From: Sulfitobacter donghicola DSW-25 = KCTC 12864 = JCM 14565
Lineage (GTDB): Bacteria > Pseudomonadota > Alphaproteobacteria > Rhodobacterales > Rhodobacteraceae
Assembly: GCF_000622405.1 (NCBI RefSeq)
Contig: NZ_JASF01000003.1
Location: 1 to 64,000, forward strand
Direction of reading: 5' to 3'
DNA length: 64,000 bases
The position numbers and the translations under genes are program-made. How positions within the stretch are numbered: position 1 is the stretch's first letter; the number at the start of each line of letters is the position of its first letter. Under the pieces are notes generated by a model that saw only the letters and a program-made list of their open reading frames with translations, did no database searches and was not told where the DNA came from. This document shows positions 9,324 through 17,846 of the stretch, in pieces.

Positions 9324-9342
9324 CCGATCACCCCGTGATCGG
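9324..9342. terminator. Short stable hairpin downstream of the MaoC gene
   Basis: CCGATCAC and GTGATCGG form an 8-bp stem around a 3-nt loop, 55 bp after the MaoC stop. The following CTTTCGGGG is not a clear T-tract, so a rho-independent terminator is only possible. The rest of the gap (9343-9519) shows nothing else I can assign except an AAGGTAA...TTACCTT dyad around 9446-9487 ahead of the fusion gene. Confidence 0.35.
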
Positions 9343-9519
9343 CTTTCGGGGTGTTGCAATATGGCCCGTCGCAGGGCCAGCGATTGTTTTGTAAAAGTTG
9401 CGGGAAACATTGCTTATCTGGATAGCGGTTATTTTATCTTGGCGTAAGGTAAGCATAACCTAGCAAATCAATTTCTGATTTACCTTTCCGCGATCCGCAA
9501 ACCAACAAGGCATTCCTTT

Positions 9520-10917
9520 ATGCAATTTATCGAAAACAGAACATTCGACGAAATCACAATCGGTGAAACCGCCGACCTGACGCGCACCCTAAAGGCCGAA
9601 GACATCGAGCTGTTTGCCGTCATGTCAGGGGATGTGAACCCCGCCCATGTGGATGAGGAATACGCCAGCTCGGATGTCTTTCACAAAGTGATTGCCCACG
9701 GCATGTGGGGGGGCGCGTTGATCTCGGCTGTGTTGGGAACCGAACTGCCCGGCCCTGGCACAATATATCTGGATCAAAACCTCAGCTTTCGAGCCCCTGT
9801 CGGGGTGGGCGACACGGTTACCATCCGCGTTACGGTCGCGGATAAAGACACCGAAAACCACCACGTCACGCTGGATTGTATTTGCCTGAACCAAAAAGGA
9901 GAAACCGTCATTGAAGGGGCAGCGCGGGTTATCGCGCCAACGCAAAAAGTCCGCCGGCCGCGTGTCTCGCTGCCCGATGTCCAGCTGCATCACAGCGGCG
10001 CGATGTTTGAGCAGCTGATCGAAACCGCCTCTCAGCTAGAGGCCATGCGAACAGCCGTTGTTCACCCCTGTGATGCGCTATCCCTAAAGGGCGCGTTAGA
10101 GTCTCAAAAGCGCGGTTTAATCGTCCCGATCCTCATCGGCCCAACGGCCAAAATCAAAGCCGCCGCAGCCGAGATCAACGCAGACCTGAGCGATGTTGAA
10201 ATCATAGATGTGCCTTATAGCCATGCCGCCGCTGATTTAGCCGTAGAAATGGCCCGCACAGGCAAGGTGGATATGCTGATGAAAGGCAAAATCCACACCG
10301 ACGAATTGCTCGACCCTGTGGTCGACAAAACAACGGGTCTGCGTACCGAACGCCGAATTAGCCATGTGTTTGTTCTGGACGTTCCTCATTATTCCAAACC
10401 GTTGCTGATCAGTGATGCGGCGATCAATATCTTTCCCGATCTCAATGCCAAAAAGGACATTGTGCAAAACGCTATTGATCTGGCCTGCTCTTTGGGCAAC
10501 CCACTGCCAAAGGTGGCGTTGCTATCCGCCGTTGAGACAGTCACCAATAGCATCCCCTCAACCTTGGATGCGGCATCGCTGTGCAAGATGGCTGATCGGG
10601 GGCAGATTACAGGTGGGGTGCTGGATGGGCCGCTGGCCTTTGACAATGCTGTGTCCAAAGCAGCGGCAAAAACCAAAGGCATCGTTTCGCCCGTTGCGGG
10701 TGAGTCAGACATCCTGATTGTTCCCGACCTTGAGGCAGGCAATATGATCGCCAAGCAACTGATCTATCTTGCTGGCGCCGATTCCGCAGGGGTGGTTCTG
10801 GGCGCGCGCGTGCCCATTGTTCTGACCAGCCGCGCAGATGGCGTTATGTCGCGACTGGCATCCACTGCGATGGCGCAGCTGTTCATCCATCACCAATCGA
10901 CAAAGACCCTAGCATGA
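9520..10917 (+). CDS. Bifunctional enoyl-CoA hydratase / phosphate acetyltransferase (MaoC-Pta fusion)
   Basis: A 465-residue two-domain protein. Residues 1 to about 150 are a MaoC hot-dog domain with the hydratase signature MSGDVNPAHVDEEYAS and IAHGMWGGALISA. Residues about 160 to 465 are a phosphate acetyl/butyryl-transferase domain with HPCDALSLKGALES, DMLMKGKIHTDELLDPV and GVLDGPLAFDNAVS. The C-terminal enzyme moves an acyl group between CoA and phosphate. The next gene, an acetate-kinase-family kinase, overlaps by 4 nt (ATGA), so an acyl-phosphate would pass straight to it. Such fusions are known in alphaproteobacteria. What the hydratase domain adds is unclear; it may select the acyl-CoA substrate. 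Confidence 0.92.
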   Translation: MQFIENRTFDEITIGETADLTRTLKAEDIELFAVMSGDVNPAHVDEEYASSDVFHKVIAHGMWGGALISAVLGTELPGPGTIYLDQNLSFRAPVGVGDTVTIRVTVADKDTENHHVTLDCICLNQKGETVIEGAARVIAPTQKVRRPRVSLPDVQLHHSGAMFEQLIETASQLEAMRTAVVHPCDALSLKGALESQKRGLIVPILIGPTAKIKAAAAEINADLSDVEIIDVPYSHAAADLAVEMARTGKVDMLMKGKIHTDELLDPVVDKTTGLRTERRISHVFVLDVPHYSKPLLISDAAINIFPDLNAKKDIVQNAIDLACSLGNPLPKVALLSAVETVTNSIPSTLDAASLCKMADRGQITGGVLDGPLAFDNAVSKAAAKTKGIVSPVAGESDILIVPDLEAGNMIAKQLIYLAGADSAGVVLGARVPIVLTSRADGVMSRLASTAMAQLFIHHQSTKTLA

Positions 10918-12101
10918 GCGGCGTTTTCCTGACCCTCAATGCAGGGTCCTCCAGCATCAAATTCGCGGTCTTTGCCAGCGATGGGCCAACAACCGAGGCC
11001 CTGTTGCAGGGCAATGTGGCTGGGATCGGCAGCGCACCTGCCTTTTCGGCAAAAGCCTCTTCGGGTGGTGCTGTGCAAAACACCCCGTTCCCGCCCCTGT
11101 CCAAAGACACCAACCATGAGGCCGTGATCGAAATGTTGCTGCCGTGGCTAGAGACCCATCTGGACGGGCAGCCCGTGGTCGCAGTGGGGCACCGTGTTGT
11201 CCATGGAGGGCAATATTTTACCGCGCCGACCCTTGTCGCGGATGACGTTATGGAGCGGCTGGAGGAGCTGGCCCCGCTTGCACCCCTGCACCAGCCCCAC
11301 AATATCGCAGCGATCCGTGCCGTTGCGAAATGGCATCCCGACACCCCCCAGATCGCCTGCTTTGACACCAGCTTTCACCGCAGCCAATCGCGGCTGAACG
11401 AAATCTTTGCCCTGCCCCGTGAATTAAGCGACCAAGGGGTTATCCGCTATGGGTTTCACGGGCTCAGCTATGATTTCATCGCCAGCAGTTTGCCAAAACA
11501 TCTGGGGGATAAAGCTGATGGAAAAGTGATCGTTGCCCATCTGGGGAACGGGTCCAGCATGTGCGCCATGACCGATCGGAAATCCCGCGCCAGCACCATG
11601 GGGTTTACCGCGCTTGACGGGTTGATGATGGGGCAACGATGCGGCGATCTTGACCCCGGCGTTTTGCTTTACCTTATGCAATCACAGGGGATGACCCCCG
11701 ACGAGATCGAAACCCTGCTGTATAAGAAATCTGGCCTGCTTGGCGTTTCTGGGGTGACGAACGATATGCAAATCCTCGAAACCAGCGATGATCCAAACGC
11801 CCAAGAAGCGGTTGATCTGTTTTGCTATCGGGCCGCGACCAACCTTGCCGCACTGATCCCTTCTATTGGCGGGCTGGATGCATTGGTGTTCACAGCGGGC
11901 ATCGGTGAAAATTCAGCCCTGATCCGCGCAAAGATTTGCGCCCACCTCACATGGTTAGGGGTGTCACTGGATCCTGCTGCCAATCACGAACACGCAACCG
12001 TAATCAGCGCCGCAGACTCGGCCATTCCGACACTGGTGATCCCCACGAATGAAGAGGCCATCGTGGCCCGAGCCTGCCGTGCCCATTTAACAAATAGCTA
12101 G
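10914..12101 (+). CDS. ackA: Acetate/propionate family kinase
   Basis: A 395-residue ASKHA-fold acyl kinase. The phosphate-1 motif LTLNAGSSSIKFAVF opens the protein. GHRVVHGGQYF, ACFDTSFHRS, YGFHGLSYDFIA and AHLGNGSSMCAM follow in the order of acetate kinases, with the substrate-site Asn, Arg, His and Asp regions present. It makes ATP from acetyl-phosphate, or the reverse. It overlaps the MaoC-Pta gene by 4 nt and ends 6 nt before a convergent gene. Acetate is the best guess, with propionate or butyrate possible because the partner belongs to the wider acyltransferase family. Confidence 0.93.
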   Translation: MSGVFLTLNAGSSSIKFAVFASDGPTTEALLQGNVAGIGSAPAFSAKASSGGAVQNTPFPPLSKDTNHEAVIEMLLPWLETHLDGQPVVAVGHRVVHGGQYFTAPTLVADDVMERLEELAPLAPLHQPHNIAAIRAVAKWHPDTPQIACFDTSFHRSQSRLNEIFALPRELSDQGVIRYGFHGLSYDFIASSLPKHLGDKADGKVIVAHLGNGSSMCAMTDRKSRASTMGFTALDGLMMGQRCGDLDPGVLLYLMQSQGMTPDEIETLLYKKSGLLGVSGVTNDMQILETSDDPNAQEAVDLFCYRAATNLAALIPSIGGLDALVFTAGIGENSALIRAKICAHLTWLGVSLDPAANHEHATVISAADSAIPTLVIPTNEEAIVARACRAHLTNS

Positions 12102-12107
12102 GCCGTC

Positions 12108-12683
12108 TCACTGATCTTCATTCTCGTTATTTTTCATCCGCTGGTACGCTTCGGCGTCACCATAGGCCATGAAATTTGTGTAGTGAACATGCTGCCCCTG
12201 CATCCGGCGGGCATGTCGGATCGGGCACCAATGGGCTTCGGAGCGGCCAGCAACATCGGCAGCATAGGCCAGCAACCCGTTGGCGTAAGAGCCATACATG
12301 CTATTCACTTTTTCGATGCCGTTCAGGTAGGAGAGGTCTTTGCGCTCAAAGGCCATAAAATCGGAACGCCTTGCTTTTTCGATCCCGAACAGCGGAAAAC
12401 AGATCGCCTGATAGAGCGTCACAAACAGGTCCAAAATCAGAAACGGAATGAGCACTGAATAGATGATCGGCGTGAGCAATATCATCAACGGAGAAGCATT
12501 GGACAGGTAGGAAAGGATCGGCTCTTTTGCGGCCTCGTGCTGGCGTTTCACATCCTCGGCAAAAACCACGCGCCCGTCTACAACCTGATATAGAAACGTC
12601 GCGCGCTGCCGGTTAATCTCCAACTCGATTTCATGGTCAAGTTTGCGCATTTGCGCGAATAGATCATCAAGCCTACTGGCCAT
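12108..12683 (-). CDS. Conserved hypothetical membrane protein with Cys/His-containing tail
   Basis: A 191-residue protein I cannot name. Residues 1-60 are charged and probably helical. Residues about 63-101 form one long or two short hydrophobic segments (MILLTPIIYSVLIPFLILDL and continuing). The C-terminal third is soluble and holds the block HWCPIRHARRMQGQHVHYTN, with one Cys and four His, which could bind a metal or pack against the membrane. The Shine-Dalgarno AAGGAG lies 8 nt before ATG 12683. It is convergent with ackA and has a 475-bp gap on its 5' side. It is likely a real gene because of the ribosome site and the clear domain pattern. Confidence 0.75.
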   Translation of the reverse strand: MASRLDDLFAQMRKLDHEIELEINRQRATFLYQVVDGRVVFAEDVKRQHEAAKEPILSYLSNASPLMILLTPIIYSVLIPFLILDLFVTLYQAICFPLFGIEKARRSDFMAFERKDLSYLNGIEKVNSMYGSYANGLLAYAADVAGRSEAHWCPIRHARRMQGQHVHYTNFMAYGDAEAYQRMKNNENEDQ

Positions 12684-13158
12684 TCAATAGTCTCCTTAAG
12701 TCCGGGAAATCGGGCCTCTAGGAAGCCCCCCAAACCAACGTACTCATCGTGTTTTTCAGCTGATGCTCCCTAGAACCGACAAGAGCATAAGCTGATCTAC
12801 GTCTTAGGTAGTTGATGAAAGTCAAAGTCTTTGCAAGCAACTAGGGGAAGAAACCAACGGCCAAAATGAATACAAATTCGGGAATTTTCTGGCTAACCAT
12901 CCACAGCAGTTAGGAAAAAATTTTTGACATTTTTTCCCCTTTACTAAACGTTAGGTCGCACAATTTTTAGCCCATCAATCACTGGTTATCGCCCTGCGAA
13001 GGTTTAGGAAAACTAGAGGTTGAAAACGCGGTCTAGCAAAGCATTAACAAATTCCATCACCGCTAGAATTTGTTAACTTTTGCCTTGGGGATTCTCTATT
13101 TTCGAAACCAATCTGCGGAATACAATACTGGCGTTGCTAACCTCAAAACCGGTGGCCT
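12684..13158. other. AT-rich intergenic region with two inverted repeats
   Basis: No convincing gene was seen in these 475 bp. The stretch is richer in A/T than the flanks and holds two dyads. One is GGAAAAAA...TTTTTTCC at 12913-12937. The other is TTAACAAATTC...GAATTTGTTAA at 13044-13076, with 11-bp perfect arms and an 11-nt loop. Neither is a classic terminator, because the stems are AT-rich. The region must hold the promoter of the membrane-protein gene on the minus strand. Confidence 0.4.
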
Positions 13159-13770
13159 TTAACGGCCCCCGAAATTCCCCCCTGAGGAAAGGAGTGACAG
13201 TTGCGCCTTTTGAGAGGTTTGAGCCAATTGTTCAAACGACTGTCCCAAATGCGCCTCTGCATGCAGAACAACCTCTGCCGCCGCACGGGCATCTTCTCCG
13301 GCGTCGTGGTGTTGGAATTTCAGCCCCAAGGCCACCTTGAGGTGACCCAATCCGTGCCCACCGTTCCCTTTGAATTCAGGCCACGCCCGCCGCGCGATTT
13401 TCACGCTGTCGCTCCAGCTTAATTCGGGCTCTGGCAAACGATAGGCCCGACAGGCCGCCGCGACAGCCGATTTATCAAAGGTGCTGTGCTGGACAAGGTG
13501 GTGGGGGTTCAGCAGGTCGTGCAGCAGCGGCCATATCTGCGGAAATGAGGGGGCACCCCGCACTGTGTCAGGCCCAATGCCGTGAAGGCGCGTGTTGAAT
13601 GTGTCAAACCGCTGCTCAGGGTCGACATAGCTTGTCCAGCTTTCGATTTCGCCCGTGGCCCGTACACAGGCGATACCAATCTGGCAAATGCTTGCGATAT
13701 CTTTGCAGGCGGTTTCTACGTCTAGAGCGATAAACCTGAACGGCCCTTTGGGCATAGCAACGTCGTTCAC
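13159..13770 (-). CDS. 3'-5' exonuclease, DnaQ-like DEDD family
   Basis: A 203-residue stand-alone exonuclease of the DnaQ / polymerase III epsilon type. Exo I is FIALDVETACKDIASICQIG with the Asp-x-Glu pair. Exo II is near STFDKSAVAAACRAY. Exo III is the HDAGEDARAAAEVVLHAE block with the catalytic His and Asp. The protein ends soon after the nuclease fold, with no BRCT domain or extra module visible. The frame opens with GTG at 13770 (GAGGGGG upstream) or ATG at 13755. It probably degrades single-stranded DNA or RNA ends in repair. It is convergent with nothing and stands alone. Confidence 0.85.
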   Translation of the reverse strand: MNDVAMPKGPFRFIALDVETACKDIASICQIGIACVRATGEIESWTSYVDPEQRFDTFNTRLHGIGPDTVRGAPSFPQIWPLLHDLLNPHHLVQHSTFDKSAVAAACRAYRLPEPELSWSDSVKIARRAWPEFKGNGGHGLGHLKVALGLKFQHHDAGEDARAAAEVVLHAEAHLGQSFEQLAQTSQKAQLSLLSSGGNFGGR

Positions 13771-13886
13771 CTAAGCCCCCTCCCCTAGAAACCAGACTGC
13801 GCAAAGCGAAACAGACCTGCCCATAATGTTCAAGACGTTTCACACACCGCGGTCGGCACAGCCCTGTTTTCGTCCAACGTGTAGGA

Positions 13887-13922
13887 TGAAAAGAAAATGG
13901 CGGCTCCGTTAGGGGCCGCCAT
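13887..13922 (-). terminator. Rho-independent terminator of the cytochrome c2 gene
   Basis: On the minus strand ATGGCGGC pairs with GCCGCCAT around a 10-nt loop, and the stem is followed by TTTTCTTTTC. It starts 23 bp after the cytochrome stop codon, so it ends that single-gene transcript. Confidence 0.8.
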
Positions 13923-13944
13923 CTTGTGCTTCGCTGTGGTTCGC

Positions 13945-14415
13945 TTAACCGTCAGATGCGGCTTCCGCTTCTTCGGTCGCGGCTACTTCTGGGCCGACAG
14001 ATACCAGATACGCCCAGACGTTTGCCATCTCGGCCTCTTTCTTCAGCTTGAAAGACATCTTGGATTTTGCACGGTCGTCACCGGTAACCTCTTTCAAGAA
14101 TTTCTTGGGGTCGGTGACATATCCGGTAAAGGTTTCTTCGTTCCAAACCAGACCCTCTTCGCCCGCTTTGACGATGGATTTGCCGAATTTGAAATCAGCC
14201 GAGCCAGCCGCGCGCCCCAAGATGCCATAAAGGTTTGGACCCGTGCGGCCGCCTTTTACAATCGTGTTGCCCTCGGCGTCCGCGATTGTGTGGCACGACT
14301 TGCATTTATTGAATACTTTTTTGCCCGCCTCGGCATCGCCTGATGCGTGACCGTCGGCAAACGCGGGCGCCGCCAAAAGGGCCAGACCCAAAGCTGTGAC
14401 TGAGAATAGTTTCAT
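13945..14415 (-). CDS. cycA: Cytochrome c2 (class I periplasmic cytochrome c)
   Basis: A 156-residue precursor. Residues 1-20 form a Sec signal peptide ending AAPAFA. The mature protein has the haem site CKSCHT (Cys38, Cys41, His42), the TGPNLYGILGRAAG loop, the KFLKEVTGD segment, and the axial-methionine block KMSFKLKKEAEMANVWAYL. These blocks in this order match Rhodobacter cytochrome c2, an electron carrier between the bc1 complex and terminal oxidases or a photosynthetic reaction centre. An acidic Ala/Glu tail follows the last helix. AGGAG precedes ATG 14415. It is a monocistronic gene with its own terminator, divergent from idi. Confidence 0.9.
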   Translation of the reverse strand: MKLFSVTALGLALLAAPAFADGHASGDAEAGKKVFNKCKSCHTIADAEGNTIVKGGRTGPNLYGILGRAAGSADFKFGKSIVKAGEEGLVWNEETFTGYVTDPKKFLKEVTGDDRAKSKMSFKLKKEAEMANVWAYLVSVGPEVAATEEAEAASDG

Positions 14416-14716
14416 AGTGGTTCTCCTAGAACTTCACTGTGTGTCTGGTTCCTGTGCATAGGTGACTTAAACCAAAACAAATTCATAACCTGATCGAGCA
14501 TCGGGAACCGTGGGGCCCGCTTCTCTTTCAACTTCTTGCTGCCTTGCAACGCCTCAGTGCTAGCATGCCCGCATTTGCTGCTGTAGCGGTTTTCTTGCGG
14601 CCCTCTGTCGCATCGGCCAGTTGCTGCCACAACGGCCCCTCGCCTGCCCCTTGGCGCGGGAGCGCATTGGCGTTAAGACCCGCCGCATTCAAACGCCTGC
14701 GACAACCGGAGCCCCT

Positions 14717-15238
14717 ATGACTGAAATAATGATCCCCGCTTGGGTCGACGGCACCCTACAGCCGGTGGAAAAACTGGAGGCTCACCTGCGCGGACTGCGC
14801 CACAAAGCGGTATCCGTTTTTGTCATGGATGGGGACACCCTGCTGATCCAGCGGCGCGCCTTGGAAAAGTACCACACACCGGGTCTATGGGCGAATACCT
14901 GCTGCACCCACCCCGCGTGGGATGAGGCCGATCTGGACTGCGCACATCGCCGTTTGAACGAAGAGCTGGGGATTTCAGATGTGACCCCCCTGCCCCGTGG
15001 TCAGGTTGAATACCGCGCCGATGTTGGTGGCGGCCTGATCGAGCATGAATTGGTCGAGGTCTTTTTGGTGAAAGAAACCGATGACCTTCACATTGCCGCC
15101 AACCCTGATGAAGTCATGGATACGCGCTGGATTTCGTTGGATGATCTACGCTCTGAAATCGCGCAAAATCCGGAACAATTCACCCCGTGGCTCAGGATAT
15201 ACCTAGACCAACACAGCGAAATGATCTTTGGCGGGTAA
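14717..15238 (+). CDS. idi: Isopentenyl-diphosphate delta-isomerase, type I
   Basis: A 173-residue Nudix-fold enzyme that interconverts isopentenyl and dimethylallyl diphosphate. The catalytic cysteine is in ANTCCTHPAWDE, the Nudix-like helix is CAHRRLNEELGI, and the second catalytic glutamate is in GLIEHELVEVFLV. I chose ATG 14717 (MTEIMIPAWVDG), which gives the usual length; the frame is open from 14621 but that extension looks random. In phototrophic relatives idi lies in or near photosynthesis gene clusters, and cycA is the divergent neighbour here, yet no bch, crt or puf gene is in this window. Confidence 0.92.
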   Translation: MTEIMIPAWVDGTLQPVEKLEAHLRGLRHKAVSVFVMDGDTLLIQRRALEKYHTPGLWANTCCTHPAWDEADLDCAHRRLNEELGISDVTPLPRGQVEYRADVGGGLIEHELVEVFLVKETDDLHIAANPDEVMDTRWISLDDLRSEIAQNPEQFTPWLRIYLDQHSEMIFGG

Positions 15239-15250
15239 TCTGGGGGCAAG

Positions 15251-15283
15251 ATAGCGGCAAATTATGCCACTATTGTTATTTTT
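15251..15283 (+). terminator. Probable rho-independent terminator of idi
   Basis: ATAGCGGCA and TGCCACTAT form a 9-bp stem with one mismatch around a 5-nt loop, then TGTTATTTTT. It lies 13 bp after the idi stop and ahead of the inverted repeat at 15300. Confidence 0.55.
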
Positions 15284-15299
15284 CAAAGGGTTACAAACA

Positions 15300-15317
15300 A
15301 ATTGCCCGTGGGCAATT
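15300..15317. repeat. Inverted repeat AATTGCCC-GT-GGGCAATT, left boundary of the replicon module
   Basis: Perfect 8-bp arms flank a 2-nt spacer, directly after the parB stop codon. The same element (ATTGCCCATGGGCAAT) occurs at 18055-18070 on the other side of the module. Position next to parB and the repetition make it a candidate ParB/RepB-binding centromere (parS-like) site. This is inference. Confidence 0.65.
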
Positions 15318-15318
15318 G

Positions 15319-16317
15319 CTATTTCCCGAACCGATCCGCCAAAAACGCATCCAAGGCGCCGCGCAAGCTGGCTTCGGACATGCTGTCCTCAAATTCCAGA
15401 ATGAATTTACGGCCCTTTTTGCGTGCTGTGACCCCTTTCTCGCCCGAAGAACGGCGATAGGTGGCATCATCGGTTTTGCGTGCGGGTTTTACCTTTGGCT
15501 CTTCGCCAGCGATCTTTAATTGTTTGACCACATCCAAAGCATCCAAAAACGGGCCGCGCCCATTGCGTGCGGTTTGCTGGCGCGCTTCGATCCGTGCGGC
15601 CATGGCAAGGACAGGTTCAGCCGTTGCAGGCCGCGCGAGCAACGGTTTTAGATCCCGTGCGTGGCGTTCTTTCAGGTCTCGGATGGTCGGGAAGGCATTC
15701 ACGATCTGCTCTGGCAAAGCGGCCAAAGCGAGGTAGCGCGACAGCCATGGCTGGCTTACCTCTAGACGTTCCGCCATGGCCTTTTGCTTGCCGCCATAAT
15801 AGCGCGCAATCGCATCGGCATAATCAATCGCCCGTTCATAATCGCTAATGTCTTCGCGTTCGCGGTTTTCAATATCGGCCAGACGGAACGCTTCTTCATC
15901 GTTCATCTCACGGGCTTCGATCAGGTATTTGAATTGGGTATAATTGTTCCCACGCAACCAGCTGACGGCAAAGTGGCGACGTGCACCGCAGATAACCTCG
16001 TATTTGTAATCAGGGTCATCGATGGGACGAACGATCGCCGGAAATTCCTGCCGCCCCTGCGCCTTGATCCCGTCGATCAGGTCACGGCAGTTTTCTTCGT
16101 TCAGCAGGCCATAGTCGCGGTTGTGACGCTCCCACATGCGGCAGTCTTTTGGGTCGACCCACCGCAGAGTTTTCTCTTCCAGCTCTCCGGTCATCCGATC
16201 ACTAATCGCTGTCGAGCGTTTCAGGAAACGCGCAGAGCCGCGCGCACCGCCCGTTGCTGCAGGCGTATCCAGATCACTCAGAACGTCGTCAAAAATGGCG
16301 TCATGTTTCTTACTCAT
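15319..16317 (-). CDS. Plasmid partitioning protein, ParB/RepB family
   Basis: A 332-residue ParB-type protein. A ParB/sulfiredoxin-like N-terminal domain at about residues 45-150 contains the CTP-binding region motif VICGARRHFAVSWL and ADIENREREDISDYERA. A helix-turn-helix follows in KAMAERLEVSQPWLSRYLAL. The C-terminal part (KFILEFEDSMSEASLRGALD) is a probable dimerisation domain; this tail is typical of RepB proteins of Rhodobacterales plasmids. It overlaps parA by 4 nt (ATGA). It should bind the centromere, likely the inverted repeats at 15300 and 18055, and work with ParA in segregation. Confidence 0.9.
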   Translation of the reverse strand: MSKKHDAIFDDVLSDLDTPAATGGARGSARFLKRSTAISDRMTGELEEKTLRWVDPKDCRMWERHNRDYGLLNEENCRDLIDGIKAQGRQEFPAIVRPIDDPDYKYEVICGARRHFAVSWLRGNNYTQFKYLIEAREMNDEEAFRLADIENREREDISDYERAIDYADAIARYYGGKQKAMAERLEVSQPWLSRYLALAALPEQIVNAFPTIRDLKERHARDLKPLLARPATAEPVLAMAARIEARQQTARNGRGPFLDALDVVKQLKIAGEEPKVKPARKTDDATYRRSSGEKGVTARKKGRKFILEFEDSMSEASLRGALDAFLADRFGK

Positions 16318-17516
16318 AGCAGCCCCTCCTTGCGCAGGCTTTGGTGATGGCTAGGCCATGTCTTACGAATAAGCAGCTCGATCTCGCCGTTGACCGCGTC
16401 CAGATAGGCGCGGCAGCGGCGGTGGGTTTCTGTGCGGGTCGATGCGCCCGTCAACTCGTAAACAGTGGCGAGGTTCGCCGCGGCGTTATCAATCTCGGCG
16501 CTGTCTTTCAAAACTGCATTCAGCATGTCGTGCGGGAAAACAGCATCCATCATGCGTTTGATGGCCTGATGCGCTGATTTACCGTCGTTCATTTTTGTCG
16601 CGAGAATTTTAATAAAAGAATAATCGCGCGCACCGCCCGCCCGTGCCAGCTCGTTCAGTGTTGCGCCCATCATTTTGAGGAAATGCGCGGTTGAGCCGAA
16701 ATCAATGTTGTTGGGTGGTGCAGGAATGACAATCGCGTTGGCAGCGCGCAGCACCGAAAGCGATAGCATCCCCAAGGCGGGCGGCGGGTCCATCAGGATG
16801 ACATCGAACTCGTCCTTGATGCTTTCGATCCCCTCGCGCAACCGATCAAGGACAAAGCTTTGATCCCGCGCCATGCGTGCGGCGAATTCATATTCGGCGT
16901 CATACAAACCAAGGTTCGCAGGGATCAGCGCAATACCCGGCCAGTAGGTGCCGCGCAGGGCGTAATGCAGCGTCTTTGGGCCGCCATGGCGGAAAAACGG
17001 GTAAAGCGTTTCTTCTTCCTCATCGACATCAATGTCGGGGTTAAGACCAAAAACGCTGGTTGTGCTGGCTTGGCTATCGCAGTCGATCACACAAACGCGG
17101 TATCCTTTCAAAGCCAAATATTGCGCAAGGTGGCACACGGTGGTGGATTTCCCCACGCCGCCCTTAAAGTTCTGCACGGCAAGGACCATCGCGGGATCTT
17201 CGGGCGCGCGGTGGGGCAGGGTGCCAAACACGCGGCGCATCTCATTGACCTGCGCAAGGCTATACCCCGTGCGCCGCCCTGTGGTGGGGTCTTTCTCTGG
17301 CTGCGGAAGGCGCCCGTCTGCTTCCGCGTCACGGATGAGCTTGTCACTCCGCCCGACCATTTCGGCGGCTTTGCGCACGGTGAAACGCAGATCAAGCGTC
17401 TTTGCGCTACCGGGTGCAAAGAGACGATCACGCAGGCGACCAATGACAGTGGATGCGCGGTTTGACAGTTGGTCAAGCTCGGCAAGGGTAACGGGGGGAA
17501 GAACAGGCTGCTCCAT
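16314..17516 (-). CDS. Plasmid partitioning ATPase, ParA/RepA family
   Basis: A 400-residue ParA-type ATPase. An N-terminal MerR-like helix-turn-helix (AAEMVGRSDKLIRDAEADGR) is followed at about residue 110 by the deviant Walker A motif NFKGGVGKSTTVCHLAQYLA, then the A' motif VIDCDSQASTTSVFGL and Walker B VILMDPPPALG. The N-terminal DNA-binding region is typical of type Ia ParA and RepABC RepA proteins, which repress their own promoter. GAGGATCTC precedes ATG 17516. Together with parB it forms one minus-strand operon transcribed away from the origin. Confidence 0.92.
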   Translation of the reverse strand: MEQPVLPPVTLAELDQLSNRASTVIGRLRDRLFAPGSAKTLDLRFTVRKAAEMVGRSDKLIRDAEADGRLPQPEKDPTTGRRTGYSLAQVNEMRRVFGTLPHRAPEDPAMVLAVQNFKGGVGKSTTVCHLAQYLALKGYRVCVIDCDSQASTTSVFGLNPDIDVDEEEETLYPFFRHGGPKTLHYALRGTYWPGIALIPANLGLYDAEYEFAARMARDQSFVLDRLREGIESIKDEFDVILMDPPPALGMLSLSVLRAANAIVIPAPPNNIDFGSTAHFLKMMGATLNELARAGGARDYSFIKILATKMNDGKSAHQAIKRMMDAVFPHDMLNAVLKDSAEIDNAAANLATVYELTGASTRTETHRRCRAYLDAVNGEIELLIRKTWPSHHQSLRKEGLL

Positions 17517-17679
17517 GAGATCCTCATGTTATTGTTGTTGGGGAATCATGAACTGGTCAGCGGGAATGCTCAAGTGTGAATATTCCGCGAAAAGGGCTGA
17601 AAAACGGGAAATGACAGAGAAACCCTGATTTAGCCGGAATTGTGGTGCTTCATTCTTTGGGATTGGCTGATCTTAGCAG

Positions 17680-17688
17680 TTATCCACA
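17680..17688 (+). promoter_or_regulatory. DnaA box TTATCCACA
   Basis: An exact match to the strong DnaA-box consensus, in the parA-rep gap. It lies 8 bp before an inverted iteron copy. DnaA boxes next to iterons are a usual part of theta plasmid origins. Confidence 0.7.
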
Positions 17689-17695
17689 ACAAACA

Positions 17696-17708
17696 CCCGA
17701 AAAGTAAG
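17696..17708 (-). repeat. Iteron, inverted copy
   Basis: Read on the minus strand it is CTTACTTTTCGGG, identical to the direct copy at 18040-18052. Confidence 0.75.
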
Positions 17709-17846
17709 TTTAGGAAATGAGGCCTGATTTAGGGGTGCAGGAAATCAAAAATATCAAAAATAGAAAACCCTTTTGGTTCTATCTTCAGAGTCTTCTAAGT
17801 TCCTATGGGCCAAGCCCCTATAAACAAGTGAAAAACAGGCTCTAAA

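Noticed and set aside
13945-15238. Part of a photosynthesis gene cluster
   Set aside because: cycA and idi do occur in such clusters, but no bch, crt, puf or puh gene is in the window. Kept only as a remark about the replicon's history.
15319-17516. Chromosomal parAB
   Set aside because: The ParA N-terminal DNA-binding extension, the RepB-like ParB tail, and the adjacent iteron origin with Rep_3 initiator identify a plasmid-type partition system.
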